In this document: positions 9,175-17,172 of the stretch, piece by piece
How the letters are laid out: every line of letters begins with the position of its first letter
Numbering within the stretch: the stretch's first letter is position 1
Notes under the pieces: generated by a model
Seen by the model: only the letters and a program-made list of their open reading frames with translations
Databases searched by the model: none
What the model was told of the DNA's origin: nothing
Made by a program: the position numbers and the translations under genes
Origin: Syntrophus sp034006265
Lineage (GTDB): Bacteria; Desulfobacterota; Syntrophia; Syntrophales; Syntrophaceae
Assembly: GCA_034006265.1 (NCBI GenBank)
Contig: JAVETB010000006.1
Coordinates: forward strand, 3,120 to 67,119
Direction: 5' to 3'
DNA length: 64,000 nt

Positions 9175-10047
9175 ATGCCAACCAGGATGTTCGACGAGAT
9201 CTCGATGTTTGAACGGCTTGAGGAAATCAATACAAAGCCGGATCCATTCCAGTTTTATACGGCTGCTGATCTGTGGACGGATGAACACACCTCTGAGCAG
9301 ATGCTCAAGTTTCACCTGGACCCGGAAATGGATGTCGCATCCCGCAACCATGCCTTCATCGACCGGTCCGCAGATTGGATTGCTTCCCATTTCGACATCG
9401 GGCCTGGGAAGAAGATTGCCGACTTCGGCTGCGGCCCTGGATTGTATGCCGTGAGGCTGGCTCGAAGGCAGGCCGCCGTGACCGGCATCGACTTCTCGCG
9501 GAGATCTATTCGCTATGCCCGGGAAGCGGCAGACAGGGAAGGGCTCTCCATTCATTACGTAAACATGAACTACCTGGATTTTGAAGCGGACGGTCGCTTT
9601 GATCTCATCGTGATGATCATGTGCGATTTCTGCGCATTGAGCCCCGCACAGAGAAAAAAGATCCTGTCCCGGTTCCATGGGCTTCTCGATCTCTCCGGTT
9701 CCGTGCTCCTCGATGTGTATTCCCTGGTGGCCTTCGACGGACGGGAAGAGAAGGCGGAGTATGGACCCGGTCTCCTCGACGGCTTCTGGTCTTTCGGCAG
9801 CTATTACGGCTTTCTCAATACGTTCAAGTATGAAAAGGAAAAGGTGGCTCTCGATAAGTACACGATCATCGAGCCCCACCGTTCGCGGACGATCTACAAC
9901 TGGCTGCAGTATTTCAGCCCCGAGGATCTGGAAAGGGAGCTTGCGGAGTGCGGGTTTGCCGTCGAAGGGTATTATTCCGATGTGGCGGGGACGCCTTTTT
10001 CAGCGCACAGCAGGGAATTTGCCGTCATTGCAGGGAAGCGGCCGTGA
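9175..10047 (+). CDS. class I SAM-dependent methyltransferase
   Basis: This 290-residue protein has a Rossmann-type methyltransferase core. Motif I KKIADFGCGPGLYAVRLA binds SAM. The acidic end of strand 2 is in VTGIDFSRRSIRYA, motif II is FDLIVMIMCDFCALS, and SGSVLLDVYSL follows. An N-terminal ~70-residue helical segment and a C-terminal strand-rich extension could set substrate choice, which I cannot tell. ATG 9175 follows CGGGGA by 4-5 bases and is preferred to an upstream TTG. It is divergent from the Usp gene and not clearly in an operon. Confidence 0.75.
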   Translation: MPTRMFDEISMFERLEEINTKPDPFQFYTAADLWTDEHTSEQMLKFHLDPEMDVASRNHAFIDRSADWIASHFDIGPGKKIADFGCGPGLYAVRLARRQAAVTGIDFSRRSIRYAREAADREGLSIHYVNMNYLDFEADGRFDLIVMIMCDFCALSPAQRKKILSRFHGLLDLSGSVLLDVYSLVAFDGREEKAEYGPGLLDGFWSFGSYYGFLNTFKYEKEKVALDKYTIIEPHRSRTIYNWLQYFSPEDLERELAECGFAVEGYYSDVAGTPFSAHSREFAVIAGKRP

Positions 10048-10088
10048 TCACGGAACAGGCTGACCGGCCGGACATGCCGGATTTATCG

Positions 10089-10117
10089 TTGACAAAAAAG
10101 TCCAGGCCTCCTACATT
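10089..10117 (+). promoter_or_regulatory. sigma-70 promoter upstream of the deaminase-like gene
   Basis: TTGACA (10089-10094) and TACATT (10112-10117) have a 17-bp spacer. A ~160-nt leader precedes the ATG at 10282. I see no purine riboswitch core in it. Confidence 0.55.
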
Positions 10118-10281
10118 CATATCACTATAAGAATCAGAATGTTCAGAACTTCTTGTACCGTGTTTTCTTCCATCCGAACGGAAGGAAGAAGGACCCGCGG
10201 CAGGGAAAGACGACATTTCGAGTCGGTGATCTCTAATCCATCTTGAAAACGGTTGTGAGTGGAACCAAAGGAGGGGAGACG

Positions 10282-12024
10282 ATGAAAACCCGGATCAATT
10301 TCGAGGAAGAGACGGCGCGCTCCAGGCGTCTGGCAGATGTGGCCCGGCAGAAGGCGCCGGCGGAAACCCTCATTCAGAATGGAACGCTTTTCAATGCCTT
10401 TACCGGGGAGTTCCTTCCGGGGCAGTCCCTTTGGATTGCCGAGGGAAGAATTGCTTACGCGGGGCCTGATTCGGACTGTGTCCGGGATGAACGGACCGAG
10501 GTGATCGATGCCGAAGGAATGACCCTCCTGCCCGGATTGATTGACGGCCACACCCACATCCTGATGCGTTCCGGCCTCGAGGAATTCATCCGCCATGTGC
10601 TTCCCGGCGGAACGACGACGATCATTACGGAGCTGATCGAATTTGCATCCTTCTTCGGCATGCTGGGGATCGAGCCCCTCGTCCGGGCGCTGAAAGACCA
10701 GCCGATCCGCTTTTATTACACCCTCCCGCCACTGTGCGCCCTGACGCCGGCCCTGGAACGTACCGCGCCGGATAACGCAGCGTATCTCCCCTATCTGGAG
10801 GATCCGCAATGTATGGGGGTCGGGGAAATCTACTGGAGCAACCTGTTTCTTGAAGGAATGCAGGGAAGCAGGGTGCAGGAACTGGCCCGGATGGCGATCC
10901 TCCTGGGAAAGCGTGCAGAAGGCCATACGGCCGGGGCGCCTGCCAAGAGCCTCCAGGCCTATACCGGATTCGGCTTCTCCTCCGATCACGAACCCATTAC
11001 GGCCGCAGAAGCCCTGGACCGGCTGAGACTGGGGTACTGGGTCATGGTCCGCCAGGGCTCCATCCGGAAGGAGCTGCCGGAAATAGCCCCTCTCTTCCGG
11101 GAAAACCTGGATTTCCGGCGGATGGCCCTCTGCACGGATTCCGTTGATCCCCAGGAGCTCCTGGACCAGGGCTATCTGGAGGGATCCCTGCGCTCGGCTC
11201 TGAAGCTGGGCATCCCGCCCGCCCAGGCCTACCAGATGGTGACGATCAACGTGGCGGAGCATTTCCGCCTGGACCATCAGCTCGGCTCCCTGTCTCCGGG
11301 AAAGGCGGCGGATGTCGTCGTGATCCCATCTCCGGCGGAGTATGAACCCCGAAGGATTCTGATCGCTGGAAAGACGGTTTTTTCGGAAGGGAAGACCCTC
11401 GTCGAACCGAGGCATGTGGAATTTCCTGAAGCCCTCTTTTCCTCCGTCAGAATAGCGGGGTATTCGCTGGAGGAACCGCGGAAAGCAGGGCGATGCCGAG
11501 TCATGGAGCTTGTGAACCGCCTGGTAACCCGAGAAAAGATCATCGATTTTAACAATCCGGAAGATGCGGCCGATGTTCTCTATGCCATAGCCCTGAACCG
11601 GACGGGTGGCGGGAAATCCTTTACGGGATTTCTGAAAGGGTTCGGATTGAAGCAGGGGGCCTGCGGCACCACGACATCCTGGGATACGGTGGACATGCTC
11701 TGCGCCGGAGCCGATATGGCCTCGATCCGGACCGTCATCGAACGGCTGAGGGAAATCGGCGGGGGGGCCGTTTTCGCCATCGGCGAAACAGTGGTGGCCG
11801 AATGTCCCCTTGCCCTGTGCGGGGTCGTTTCCCTTGCGCCCCTGAAAACCCTGGCCGCGCAGATGAGAAATCTGGACGAAGCCCTGCAGAATGCGGGTGC
11901 GAGATGGGAAAAACCCGTCTTGACGCTCGATACCCTGACAACGGCCTCCATTCCCCATCTGCGGATTACCCACGAGGGATATGTCCGCATGCGGGACCGA
12001 AAAATCCTGCCGCTCAGTGAGTGA
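10282..12024 (+). CDS. adenine deaminase-like metal-dependent amidohydrolase
   Basis: This 580-residue protein has the overall plan of adenine deaminase (Ade, adenine to hypoxanthine). The N-terminal composite part runs to LLPGLIDGHTHI with metal-site histidines. GTTTIITELIEF, GVGEIYWSNLF and GHTAGAP follow, then the C-terminal Ade domain with KSFTGFLKGFGLKQGA. It departs from classical Ade at key places. The usual IESSM after the HxH is ILMRSG, DPHE is ELIE, and the C-terminal AHDSHN is TSWDTVD. I therefore name it only as Ade-like; the substrate may differ. Start at ATG 10282 with an AAGGAGGGGA site; an upstream TTG is rejected. Confidence 0.7.
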   Translation: MKTRINFEEETARSRRLADVARQKAPAETLIQNGTLFNAFTGEFLPGQSLWIAEGRIAYAGPDSDCVRDERTEVIDAEGMTLLPGLIDGHTHILMRSGLEEFIRHVLPGGTTTIITELIEFASFFGMLGIEPLVRALKDQPIRFYYTLPPLCALTPALERTAPDNAAYLPYLEDPQCMGVGEIYWSNLFLEGMQGSRVQELARMAILLGKRAEGHTAGAPAKSLQAYTGFGFSSDHEPITAAEALDRLRLGYWVMVRQGSIRKELPEIAPLFRENLDFRRMALCTDSVDPQELLDQGYLEGSLRSALKLGIPPAQAYQMVTINVAEHFRLDHQLGSLSPGKAADVVVIPSPAEYEPRRILIAGKTVFSEGKTLVEPRHVEFPEALFSSVRIAGYSLEEPRKAGRCRVMELVNRLVTREKIIDFNNPEDAADVLYAIALNRTGGGKSFTGFLKGFGLKQGACGTTTSWDTVDMLCAGADMASIRTVIERLREIGGGAVFAIGETVVAECPLALCGVVSLAPLKTLAAQMRNLDEALQNAGARWEKPVLTLDTLTTASIPHLRITHEGYVRMRDRKILPLSE

Positions 12025-12388
12025 TGTCCTTTTTTGCCTGCCGGCGGGCCGGGGAACCCGACTCCGCCGGTAGGCCCGGTCGTTCCATCTGCCGCGATAC
12101 CGTTATTTCTCCGCCTCGGGTGTTCCCCATGAAGGCGGACCGCTACCGGTGAAGCGACCCTTCCCTGCTCTGCCGTTCTTCCCCGGCCGGGTTCACATCC
12201 CTGTTGCAATAACGTGGAATTTTACGTATAGGAAACCCCGGAGTAGAGGCGGGAATCTTGAACCCCGGAGAGGAATCCGTCGGGAAGACTGCAGGCGGGT
12301 GCAGGCACTCCGGAGGCCCGCCGGAAGGAATGCGCTTTGAGATGACGATGAGACATGCGGAGCCGGCAACAGGTGGGAAAACAACATC
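12025..12388. other. 364-bp intergenic region
   Basis: No gene is supported. A 12-bp GC-rich hairpin (12036-12047 with 12064-12075, 16-nt loop) follows the deaminase-like gene but has no U-run. The promoter candidate for the next gene is listed separately. Confidence 0.4.
12204..12232 (+). promoter_or_regulatory. candidate promoter for the GpsA-like gene
   Basis: TTGCAA (12204-12209) and TATAGG (12227-12232) have a 17-bp spacer, leaving a ~150-nt leader before the ATG at 12389. The match is moderate. Confidence 0.4.
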
Positions 12389-13594
12389 ATGCTGAATTTT
12401 AATCTGGATGCAAGTCGGATTGCCATTATCGGACCCGGGCGTCTGGGGACATCCTTCGCATACAAGTTCGGCCGGGACAATAAAAAGGTTGACATTTATT
12501 ATCACGACGCGGACGTTTGCCGGGCCATCAATCGAGACCATCTCAACCCCAAGCATCTCACCGAGGATCTTGCCCGGCTGGTGGGAGGGATGGACAAGGT
12601 TCCGAGGCTGTCACCCCATGTCGTTGCCACCAATGATCTGGAAAGGATCGTGGAAGATCACGATGTCATCATGCTGTCGGTCACCACGAACCGCCTTCCC
12701 GAACTGCTGAGCTACCTGGAGCCGCTGCTGGAAAAGAAAACGGGGGACACCTGTCTCATTTCTCCGATCAAGGGGCTGACATCCGATGAGTTGACCAAGG
12801 AACTCATTACGCCTTCCCAGCTGATCAACAACCATCTTCACCGATTGAAGCACAAATATCAGGTGGTCTGTATCGGGGGGCCTTTCTTCGACGTGGACAT
12901 CGCCCTGGGGCGTCCCGTCTGTGTGACGATTGCCGGCAAGGGCCGGATATGCCGCTTTGTCCGGGAGGAGCTGCTCCAGTTCAATCGCCGGGAGCTGAAT
13001 TCCTACTACAATTTCGACATCGTGGGCGTCGAGGCCTGCGGATCCCTGAAGAACGTTGTGGCCAATATCAAGGGGGTTGCCGATTCCCTGAATCTGGGCG
13101 ATTCGTTCCCCGGCACCATCTTCGCCCGTTCCGGAGTCGAAATCCGGTCCCTGTCGAAGCTTCTTGGAGGCGACTTTCAGGCCTTCTACAGCCAGGCCGG
13201 GGTGGGGGACATGTATGTGACCCTGTCTTCCTACGCCAGCAAGAACTATCGCTACGGCAAATATTTCTATGAACATTATAACGGCAACCCCATCGAGACC
13301 AATCTGAAGGTTCTGGCGCGCATCGACGGGACGCCGGAAGGTCCCAATACCATCAAGAATGTTCACCGATTCCTGGAAAAGAAGAATATGTACAGTCCGC
13401 TGTTTCAATGCGCTTACCAGATTTTCAATGAAGGGGGGAACAAGGCGAAGATGAAGGAGCTGCTCATCCAGTCCTGCCAGCTCGACCGGCGGGTCAAGGA
13501 ATACATCGGGCCGGTTTCCCGGTTCCTGTACCACGTCATGCCGAATCTGTGGTACCGCCGGGACAAGGGGATCCTGGCCAACCTGGACAAGTAA
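12389..13594 (+). CDS. NAD(P)-dependent glycerol-3-phosphate dehydrogenase-like protein
   Basis: This 401-residue protein belongs to the GpsA superfamily, which reduces dihydroxyacetone phosphate to sn-glycerol 3-phosphate. RIAIIGPGRLGTSFAYKFG is the N-terminal Rossmann nucleotide loop. ISPIKGLTSDE aligns with the family K-G segment. VEACGSLKNVVANIKGVADSL carries the catalytic Lys, and GVGDMYVTLSS matches the GxGD(L/M)xxT motif. It is about 70 residues longer than E. coli GpsA, mainly at the C-terminus, so it may be a divergent paralogue. It appears to stand alone, with the trpB2 leader downstream. Confidence 0.75.
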   Translation: MLNFNLDASRIAIIGPGRLGTSFAYKFGRDNKKVDIYYHDADVCRAINRDHLNPKHLTEDLARLVGGMDKVPRLSPHVVATNDLERIVEDHDVIMLSVTTNRLPELLSYLEPLLEKKTGDTCLISPIKGLTSDELTKELITPSQLINNHLHRLKHKYQVVCIGGPFFDVDIALGRPVCVTIAGKGRICRFVREELLQFNRRELNSYYNFDIVGVEACGSLKNVVANIKGVADSLNLGDSFPGTIFARSGVEIRSLSKLLGGDFQAFYSQAGVGDMYVTLSSYASKNYRYGKYFYEHYNGNPIETNLKVLARIDGTPEGPNTIKNVHRFLEKKNMYSPLFQCAYQIFNEGGNKAKMKELLIQSCQLDRRVKEYIGPVSRFLYHVMPNLWYRRDKGILANLDK

Positions 13595-13627
13595 GGGCGA
13601 TGGGCGGGTCTGGTTTCAAATAAGGGC

Positions 13628-13657
13628 TTGACTTTATCCGGCCGCGTGTGGTAGCGG
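13628..13657 (+). promoter_or_regulatory. weak candidate promoter for the trpB2 leader
   Basis: TTGACT (13628-13633) is followed by a poor -10 (TAGCGG, 13652-13657, 18-bp spacer) about 46 bp before the leader peptide. It is the only -35-like element in the gap. Confidence 0.3.
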
Positions 13658-13702
13658 GGAGAGAAAATTTCAGCAAATGTCGGATGGTGACAGGGTATCG
13701 GA

Positions 13703-13771
13703 ATGATGACATCTCCTGCGAATCAACCGGTGGGCTGGTGGCGGCCTTTGAATCGTCCCTGCCCACAATAA
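13703..13771 (+). CDS. Trp leader peptide for trpB2
   Basis: This is a 22-codon reading frame with ATG at 13703 (a second ATG at 13706) and TAA at 13769-13771. It encodes PVGWWRPLNR around tandem Trp codons at 13736-13741, strikingly like the GWWR core of E. coli TrpL. AGGG lies 7 nt upstream of the start. The product has no role itself. Its translation is the sensor: when charged tRNA-Trp is scarce the ribosome stalls at the WW codons and alters RNA folding downstream. It is too short for ordinary gene finding. Confidence 0.85.
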   Translation: MMTSPANQPVGWWRPLNRPCPQ

Positions 13772-13860
13772 GAAAACATTCCTTTCAGGTGTGGGTGGAA
13801 AAATCCTTCCCATGCCTTTGACGCAAACCGGAAAGCCATGGGAAACCCCATGGCTTTTTT
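13730..13860 (+). promoter_or_regulatory. six-segment Trp attenuator of trpB2
   Basis: Six segments pair in alternative ways. Segment 1, GTGGGC (13730-13735), overlaps the codon before WW and pairs with 2 (13761-13766). Segment 2 (13759-13767) pairs with 3 (13790-13798). Segment 3 (13787-13799) pairs with 4 (13804-13817). Segment 4 (13807-13819) pairs with 5 (13832-13844), with one C-C mismatch. Segment 5 pairs with 6 to form the terminator. A ribosome stalled at Trp frees 2, giving 2:3 and 4:5 and so readthrough. A ribosome at the stop covers 2, giving 3:4 and 5:6 and so termination. The pairings are seen; the switching is inferred from the classical trp mechanism. Confidence 0.8.
13832..13860 (+). 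terminator. attenuator terminator before trpB2
   Basis: An 11-bp perfect stem (13832-13842 with 13847-13857, core GCCATGGG/CCCATGGC) with an AAAC loop runs into six T residues. It lies 70 bp before trpB2. Confidence 0.9.
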
Positions 13861-13929
13861 AATCATTTCCGCCAGTGGAGAAAGAGGCGCCGGAAATACG
13901 ATCAATCAGTTAAAAAAGGAGAAGAAGAT

Positions 13930-15300
13930 ATGGAACCACGTAAGATTGTCTTGGAAGACAGCGAGATCCCCAGGCAATGGTATAACATCCAGGCGGACCT
14001 CCCAAAACCCCTCAGCCCACCACTTCACCCGGGAACGCAGAAGCCTGTCGGTCCGGATGATCTGGCCCCGATTTTCCCCATGAACATCATTGAACAGGAA
14101 GTCAGTACCCAGCGGTGGATTGACATCCCTGAAGAGGTTTTGGACAAGTACCTGATCTGGCGGCCTTCGCCCCTGTACCGGGCCAGGAGTTTTGAAAAGC
14201 TTCTCGATGCACCGGTGAAGATCTATTACAAAAACGAAGGGGTCAGTCCTGCCGGATCCCACAAGCCCAATGCCGCCGTTCCCATGGCTTACTACAACAG
14301 GCAGTTCGGCATCAAGAGATTGACAACGGAGACAGGGGCCGGCCAATGGGGCAGCGCCCTGAGCATGGCGGCCACCATGTTCGATCTGGAATGCCGTGTA
14401 TATATGGTCCGGGTCAGCTTTGAGCAGAAGCCCTACCGTCGGATGCTCATGAATACCTGGGGGGCGGAATGCCTGTCCAGCCCCAGTGAAATGACCCAGA
14501 TCGGGCGGCAGATCCGGGCCGAATATCCCGATACGCCAGGCAGCCTGGGAATTGCCATCAGCGAAGCGATCGAAGACGCTCTGGCCTCGGAAAACACTCG
14601 CTATGCCCTGGGGAGCGTCCTGAATCACGTCCTCCTCTATCAGACTATCATCGGCCTGGAGGCTCAGAAGCAGATGAAGAAAATCGGGATTTATCCCGAC
14701 GTGGTCATGGGCTGCTGCGGCGGCGGAAGCAACTTCGCGGGACTGTCGCTGCCCTTTGTAAAGGATAAGATCGAGGGAAAGCGGGTGGAAATCATCGGGG
14801 CGGAGCCCTCCTCCTGCCCGACCCTGACCCGGGGCCCCTTTGCCTATGATTTCGGAGATCTGGCGAAAATGACGCCTCTGCTGCCGATGCATACCCTGGG
14901 GCATGATTACGTCCCGGCGCCGATCCATGCCGGGGGGCTGCGCTATCATGGGATGGCGCCCATTGTCAGCCACCTGCTCAATCTGGGGCTCATCGGGGCC
15001 CGGTCCTTCCACCAGCTCGACACCTTTGATGCCGGCATCAAATGGGCGCGTTCGGAAGGGTTCATCCCCGCGCCGGAAACCTGCCATGTCCTTGCCGCCG
15101 TCGTGGAAGAAGCCCGAAGGGCAAAGGAGGAGGGCAGGGAAAAGGTCATTCTCTTTAACTGGAGCGGACACGGCTTGATCGATCTTACCGCGTACGACGC
15201 CTATCTGTCGGGCAACCTGGTGCCCTATGAACTGCCGGATGAAGAAATCCAGCGCGTCCTGCAGGCGGTGGAAAACATGCCCAAACCCCAGAGCTTCTGA
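13930..15300 (+). CDS. trpB2: tryptophan synthase beta chain, TrpB2 type
   Basis: This PLP enzyme joins indole and L-serine to make tryptophan. At 456 residues with a long N-terminus (~80 residues before RPSPLYRA), it is the TrpB2 class, longer than TrpB1. Lys112 in PAGSHKPNAA is the PLP lysine. ETGAGQWGSAL, CCGGGSNFAGL (phosphate-binding loop) and NWSGHGLIDL are typical. TrpB2 enzymes usually act without TrpA and may salvage free indole. It stands alone, 39 kb from trpEGDCFBA, and has its own Trp attenuator, so it is controlled by Trp supply independently. Start: ATG after AAAGGAGAAG. Confidence 0.95.
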   Translation: MEPRKIVLEDSEIPRQWYNIQADLPKPLSPPLHPGTQKPVGPDDLAPIFPMNIIEQEVSTQRWIDIPEEVLDKYLIWRPSPLYRARSFEKLLDAPVKIYYKNEGVSPAGSHKPNAAVPMAYYNRQFGIKRLTTETGAGQWGSALSMAATMFDLECRVYMVRVSFEQKPYRRMLMNTWGAECLSSPSEMTQIGRQIRAEYPDTPGSLGIAISEAIEDALASENTRYALGSVLNHVLLYQTIIGLEAQKQMKKIGIYPDVVMGCCGGGSNFAGLSLPFVKDKIEGKRVEIIGAEPSSCPTLTRGPFAYDFGDLAKMTPLLPMHTLGHDYVPAPIHAGGLRYHGMAPIVSHLLNLGLIGARSFHQLDTFDAGIKWARSEGFIPAPETCHVLAAVVEEARRAKEEGREKVILFNWSGHGLIDLTAYDAYLSGNLVPYELPDEEIQRVLQAVENMPKPQSF

Positions 15301-15313
15301 TTTTGGCGGATCC

Positions 15314-15353
15314 TGCGGCGGGAAACGGGGGGGCAGCCCCTCTTCCCGCCGCA
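15314..15353 (+). terminator. strong hairpin after trpB2
   Basis: TGCGGCGGGAA (15314-15324) pairs perfectly with 15343-15353, with an inner GGGG/CCCC helix. The downstream stretch is pyrimidine-rich but lacks a true U-run, so it is a probable but unproven transcript end. Confidence 0.5.
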
Positions 15354-15457
15354 TTCCTCTCATTCCTCTCCGGATCGAACGGCTCTGTGACGCCCCTGTC
15401 ATCAACGGGGTGCGCGGCAGGAACGAGGCTACCCTCCGGAGATCCTTCTCGGTGCCC

Positions 15458-15724
15458 ATGGAATCTTTTGACGACCTAATCATACGATGTCCCCGCCTGG
15501 GGCATGAAGTCCCTTTTTCCTATTGCCGTCGTGAGTCCGGAGATCTTCCCTGCATCCGCGTGCTTTCGTGCTGGGAATCCCGCATCCCGGTGGAGGCGTG
15601 CCTGCGGAAACAGATGACCGCAGAAGCTTGGGAACGGTTCTGCCGGCAGGAACCGAAAAACAAGGTGTCTTCTCTCATCGAACTGATCGAGGCGGCCAAA
15701 AAACGCGGCGTGACGCAAGATTAG
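15458..15724 (+). CDS. small Cys-rich protein of unknown function
   Basis: This 88-residue soluble protein has five Cys within ~55 residues: IIRCPRLGHEVPFSYCRRE, DLPCIRVLSCW, and one in VEACLRK. The spacing C-x11-C-x8-C-x6-C suggests a small metal-binding (zinc-ribbon-like) fold. Similar short CPRLGH...C...CW proteins seem familiar from deltaproteobacteria, but I know of no function. The C-terminus is a helix (SLIELIEAAKKRG). The start is uncertain: ATG 15458, or GTG 15452 which is better spaced from GGAG. It lies 62 bp before rarA. Confidence 0.6.
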   Translation: MESFDDLIIRCPRLGHEVPFSYCRRESGDLPCIRVLSCWESRIPVEACLRKQMTAEAWERFCRQEPKNKVSSLIELIEAAKKRGVTQD

Positions 15725-15785
15725 GGGACTGTCGAGACCAAAGGCGCATTAGCGCCGCAAGGGGCTTGCAGAACGTGGAACGGCC

Positions 15786-17153
15786 ATGGATCACTTGAAA
15801 TCAAACGAACAGGCGGCGGATCGGGACCACCGGCCTCTCGCGGATCGGATAAGGCCGCAAACCCTGGATGAGTTTTTCGGGCAGGGCCATCTTCTGAAGG
15901 AGGGGAGTCTGCTGCGTCGGGCGATCGAGGAAGACCGGCTCTTTTCCGTCATCTTCTGGGGGCCGCCGGGTTCGGGGAAGACCACCCTGGCGCGGATACT
16001 GGCGCGGGAAACCAAGGCCTGGTTCACTTCCTTTTCCGCCGTGCTTTCCGGGGTCAAGGAACTTCGGAAGGTTGTGGAGGAAGCGGAAGCCCTGTGGCGG
16101 AATTCCAGGCAGAAAACGATCCTTTTTGTCGACGAGATCCACCGGTTCAACAAGGCCCAGCAGGATGCCTTCCTTCCCCATGTGGAGAGCGGACTGATCA
16201 CGCTCATTGGGGCGACGACGGAAAATCCCTCCTTCGAGGTTATTGCCCCCCTTTTGTCCCGCTGCCGGGTTCTCGTGCTCAAGGCCTATTCTGGGGAGGA
16301 CCTGTGCCGGATCATTTCCCGCGCATTGAACGACCGCCAACGAGGGCTGGGAGCCCTCGAACTGACCCTTGATCCGGACGCCCTGGAGCACCTTGTCCGC
16401 ACCGCCGACGGGGATGCCCGGAACGCCCTCAACAGCCTGGAGGCCGTCGCTTCCCTTCTGGCTGCGGGGGCGGGGAAACCCGGCCGGATTTCCCGCGTTC
16501 AGGTGGAGGAGGCACTGCAGCGAAAATCCCTGCAGTATGACAAGGGGGGGGAGGAACATTACAATCTGATCTCCGCCTTTCACAAGAGCCTCCGGGGAAG
16601 CGATCCCGATGCCGCCCTCTACTGGATGGGACGGATGCTTTCCGCCGGAGAGGACCCCCTCTATATTGCCCGGCGGATGGTGCGGTTTGCTTCGGAGGAT
16701 GTGGGCAATGCCGATCCCATGGCGTTAAACATTGCCGTCACCGCCAGGCAGGCCTTTTCGTTCATCGGGTTACCCGAAGGCGAGCTGGTCCTGGCCCAGG
16801 CGGCCGTCTATCTGGCGACGGCGCCCAAGAGCAATGCTTTGTACGCCGGATACAGACGGGTGAAGGAAACGATCGCTTCCACCGGAACCCTTCCCGTTCC
16901 TCTCCACATCCGCAATGCCCCGACGCGACTCATGAAGGATCTCGGGTACGGCCGGGATTACCGCTATGCCCATGATTATGAAGACGCCTTTGTTCCCCAG
17001 GATTATCTGCCGGAAGCCCTTTCCGGAAAAACGCCGCCGTTCTACCGCCCAACAGACCGCGGTTATGAGCGGACGATTCGAGACCGCCTGGAAAAATGGA
17101 GAAAGCTCCTGGAGAGGGCCAGGAGGAACGGGCCGAGCTCCTCGGAAACATAA
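15786..17153 (+). CDS. rarA: replication-associated recombination protein A (MgsA/RarA AAA+ ATPase)
   Basis: RarA is a tetrameric AAA+ ATPase related to clamp loaders that acts at stalled replication forks. The 455 residues contain RPQTLDEFFGQGHLL, Walker A GPPGSGKTTLARIL, Walker B FVDEIHRFNKAQQDAFLP, sensor 1 IGATTENPSFEV, and sensor 2 in DGDARNALNSLE. The C-terminal tetramerisation region reads SAFHKSLRGSDPDAALYWM and ends with the conserved YKYPHDY-like YRYAHDYEDAFVPQDYLP. It is convergent with the downstream kinase gene, 19 bp away. Confidence 0.95.
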   Translation: MDHLKSNEQAADRDHRPLADRIRPQTLDEFFGQGHLLKEGSLLRRAIEEDRLFSVIFWGPPGSGKTTLARILARETKAWFTSFSAVLSGVKELRKVVEEAEALWRNSRQKTILFVDEIHRFNKAQQDAFLPHVESGLITLIGATTENPSFEVIAPLLSRCRVLVLKAYSGEDLCRIISRALNDRQRGLGALELTLDPDALEHLVRTADGDARNALNSLEAVASLLAAGAGKPGRISRVQVEEALQRKSLQYDKGGEEHYNLISAFHKSLRGSDPDAALYWMGRMLSAGEDPLYIARRMVRFASEDVGNADPMALNIAVTARQAFSFIGLPEGELVLAQAAVYLATAPKSNALYAGYRRVKETIASTGTLPVPLHIRNAPTRLMKDLGYGRDYRYAHDYEDAFVPQDYLPEALSGKTPPFYRPTDRGYERTIRDRLEKWRKLLERARRNGPSSSET

Positions 17154-17172
17154 GAAAAAACCTCTCTGCCTG

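Noticed and set aside
12036..12075. Terminator after the adenine deaminase-like gene
   Set aside because: The 12-bp hairpin has no U-run on either strand; kept only as a note in the intergenic entry.
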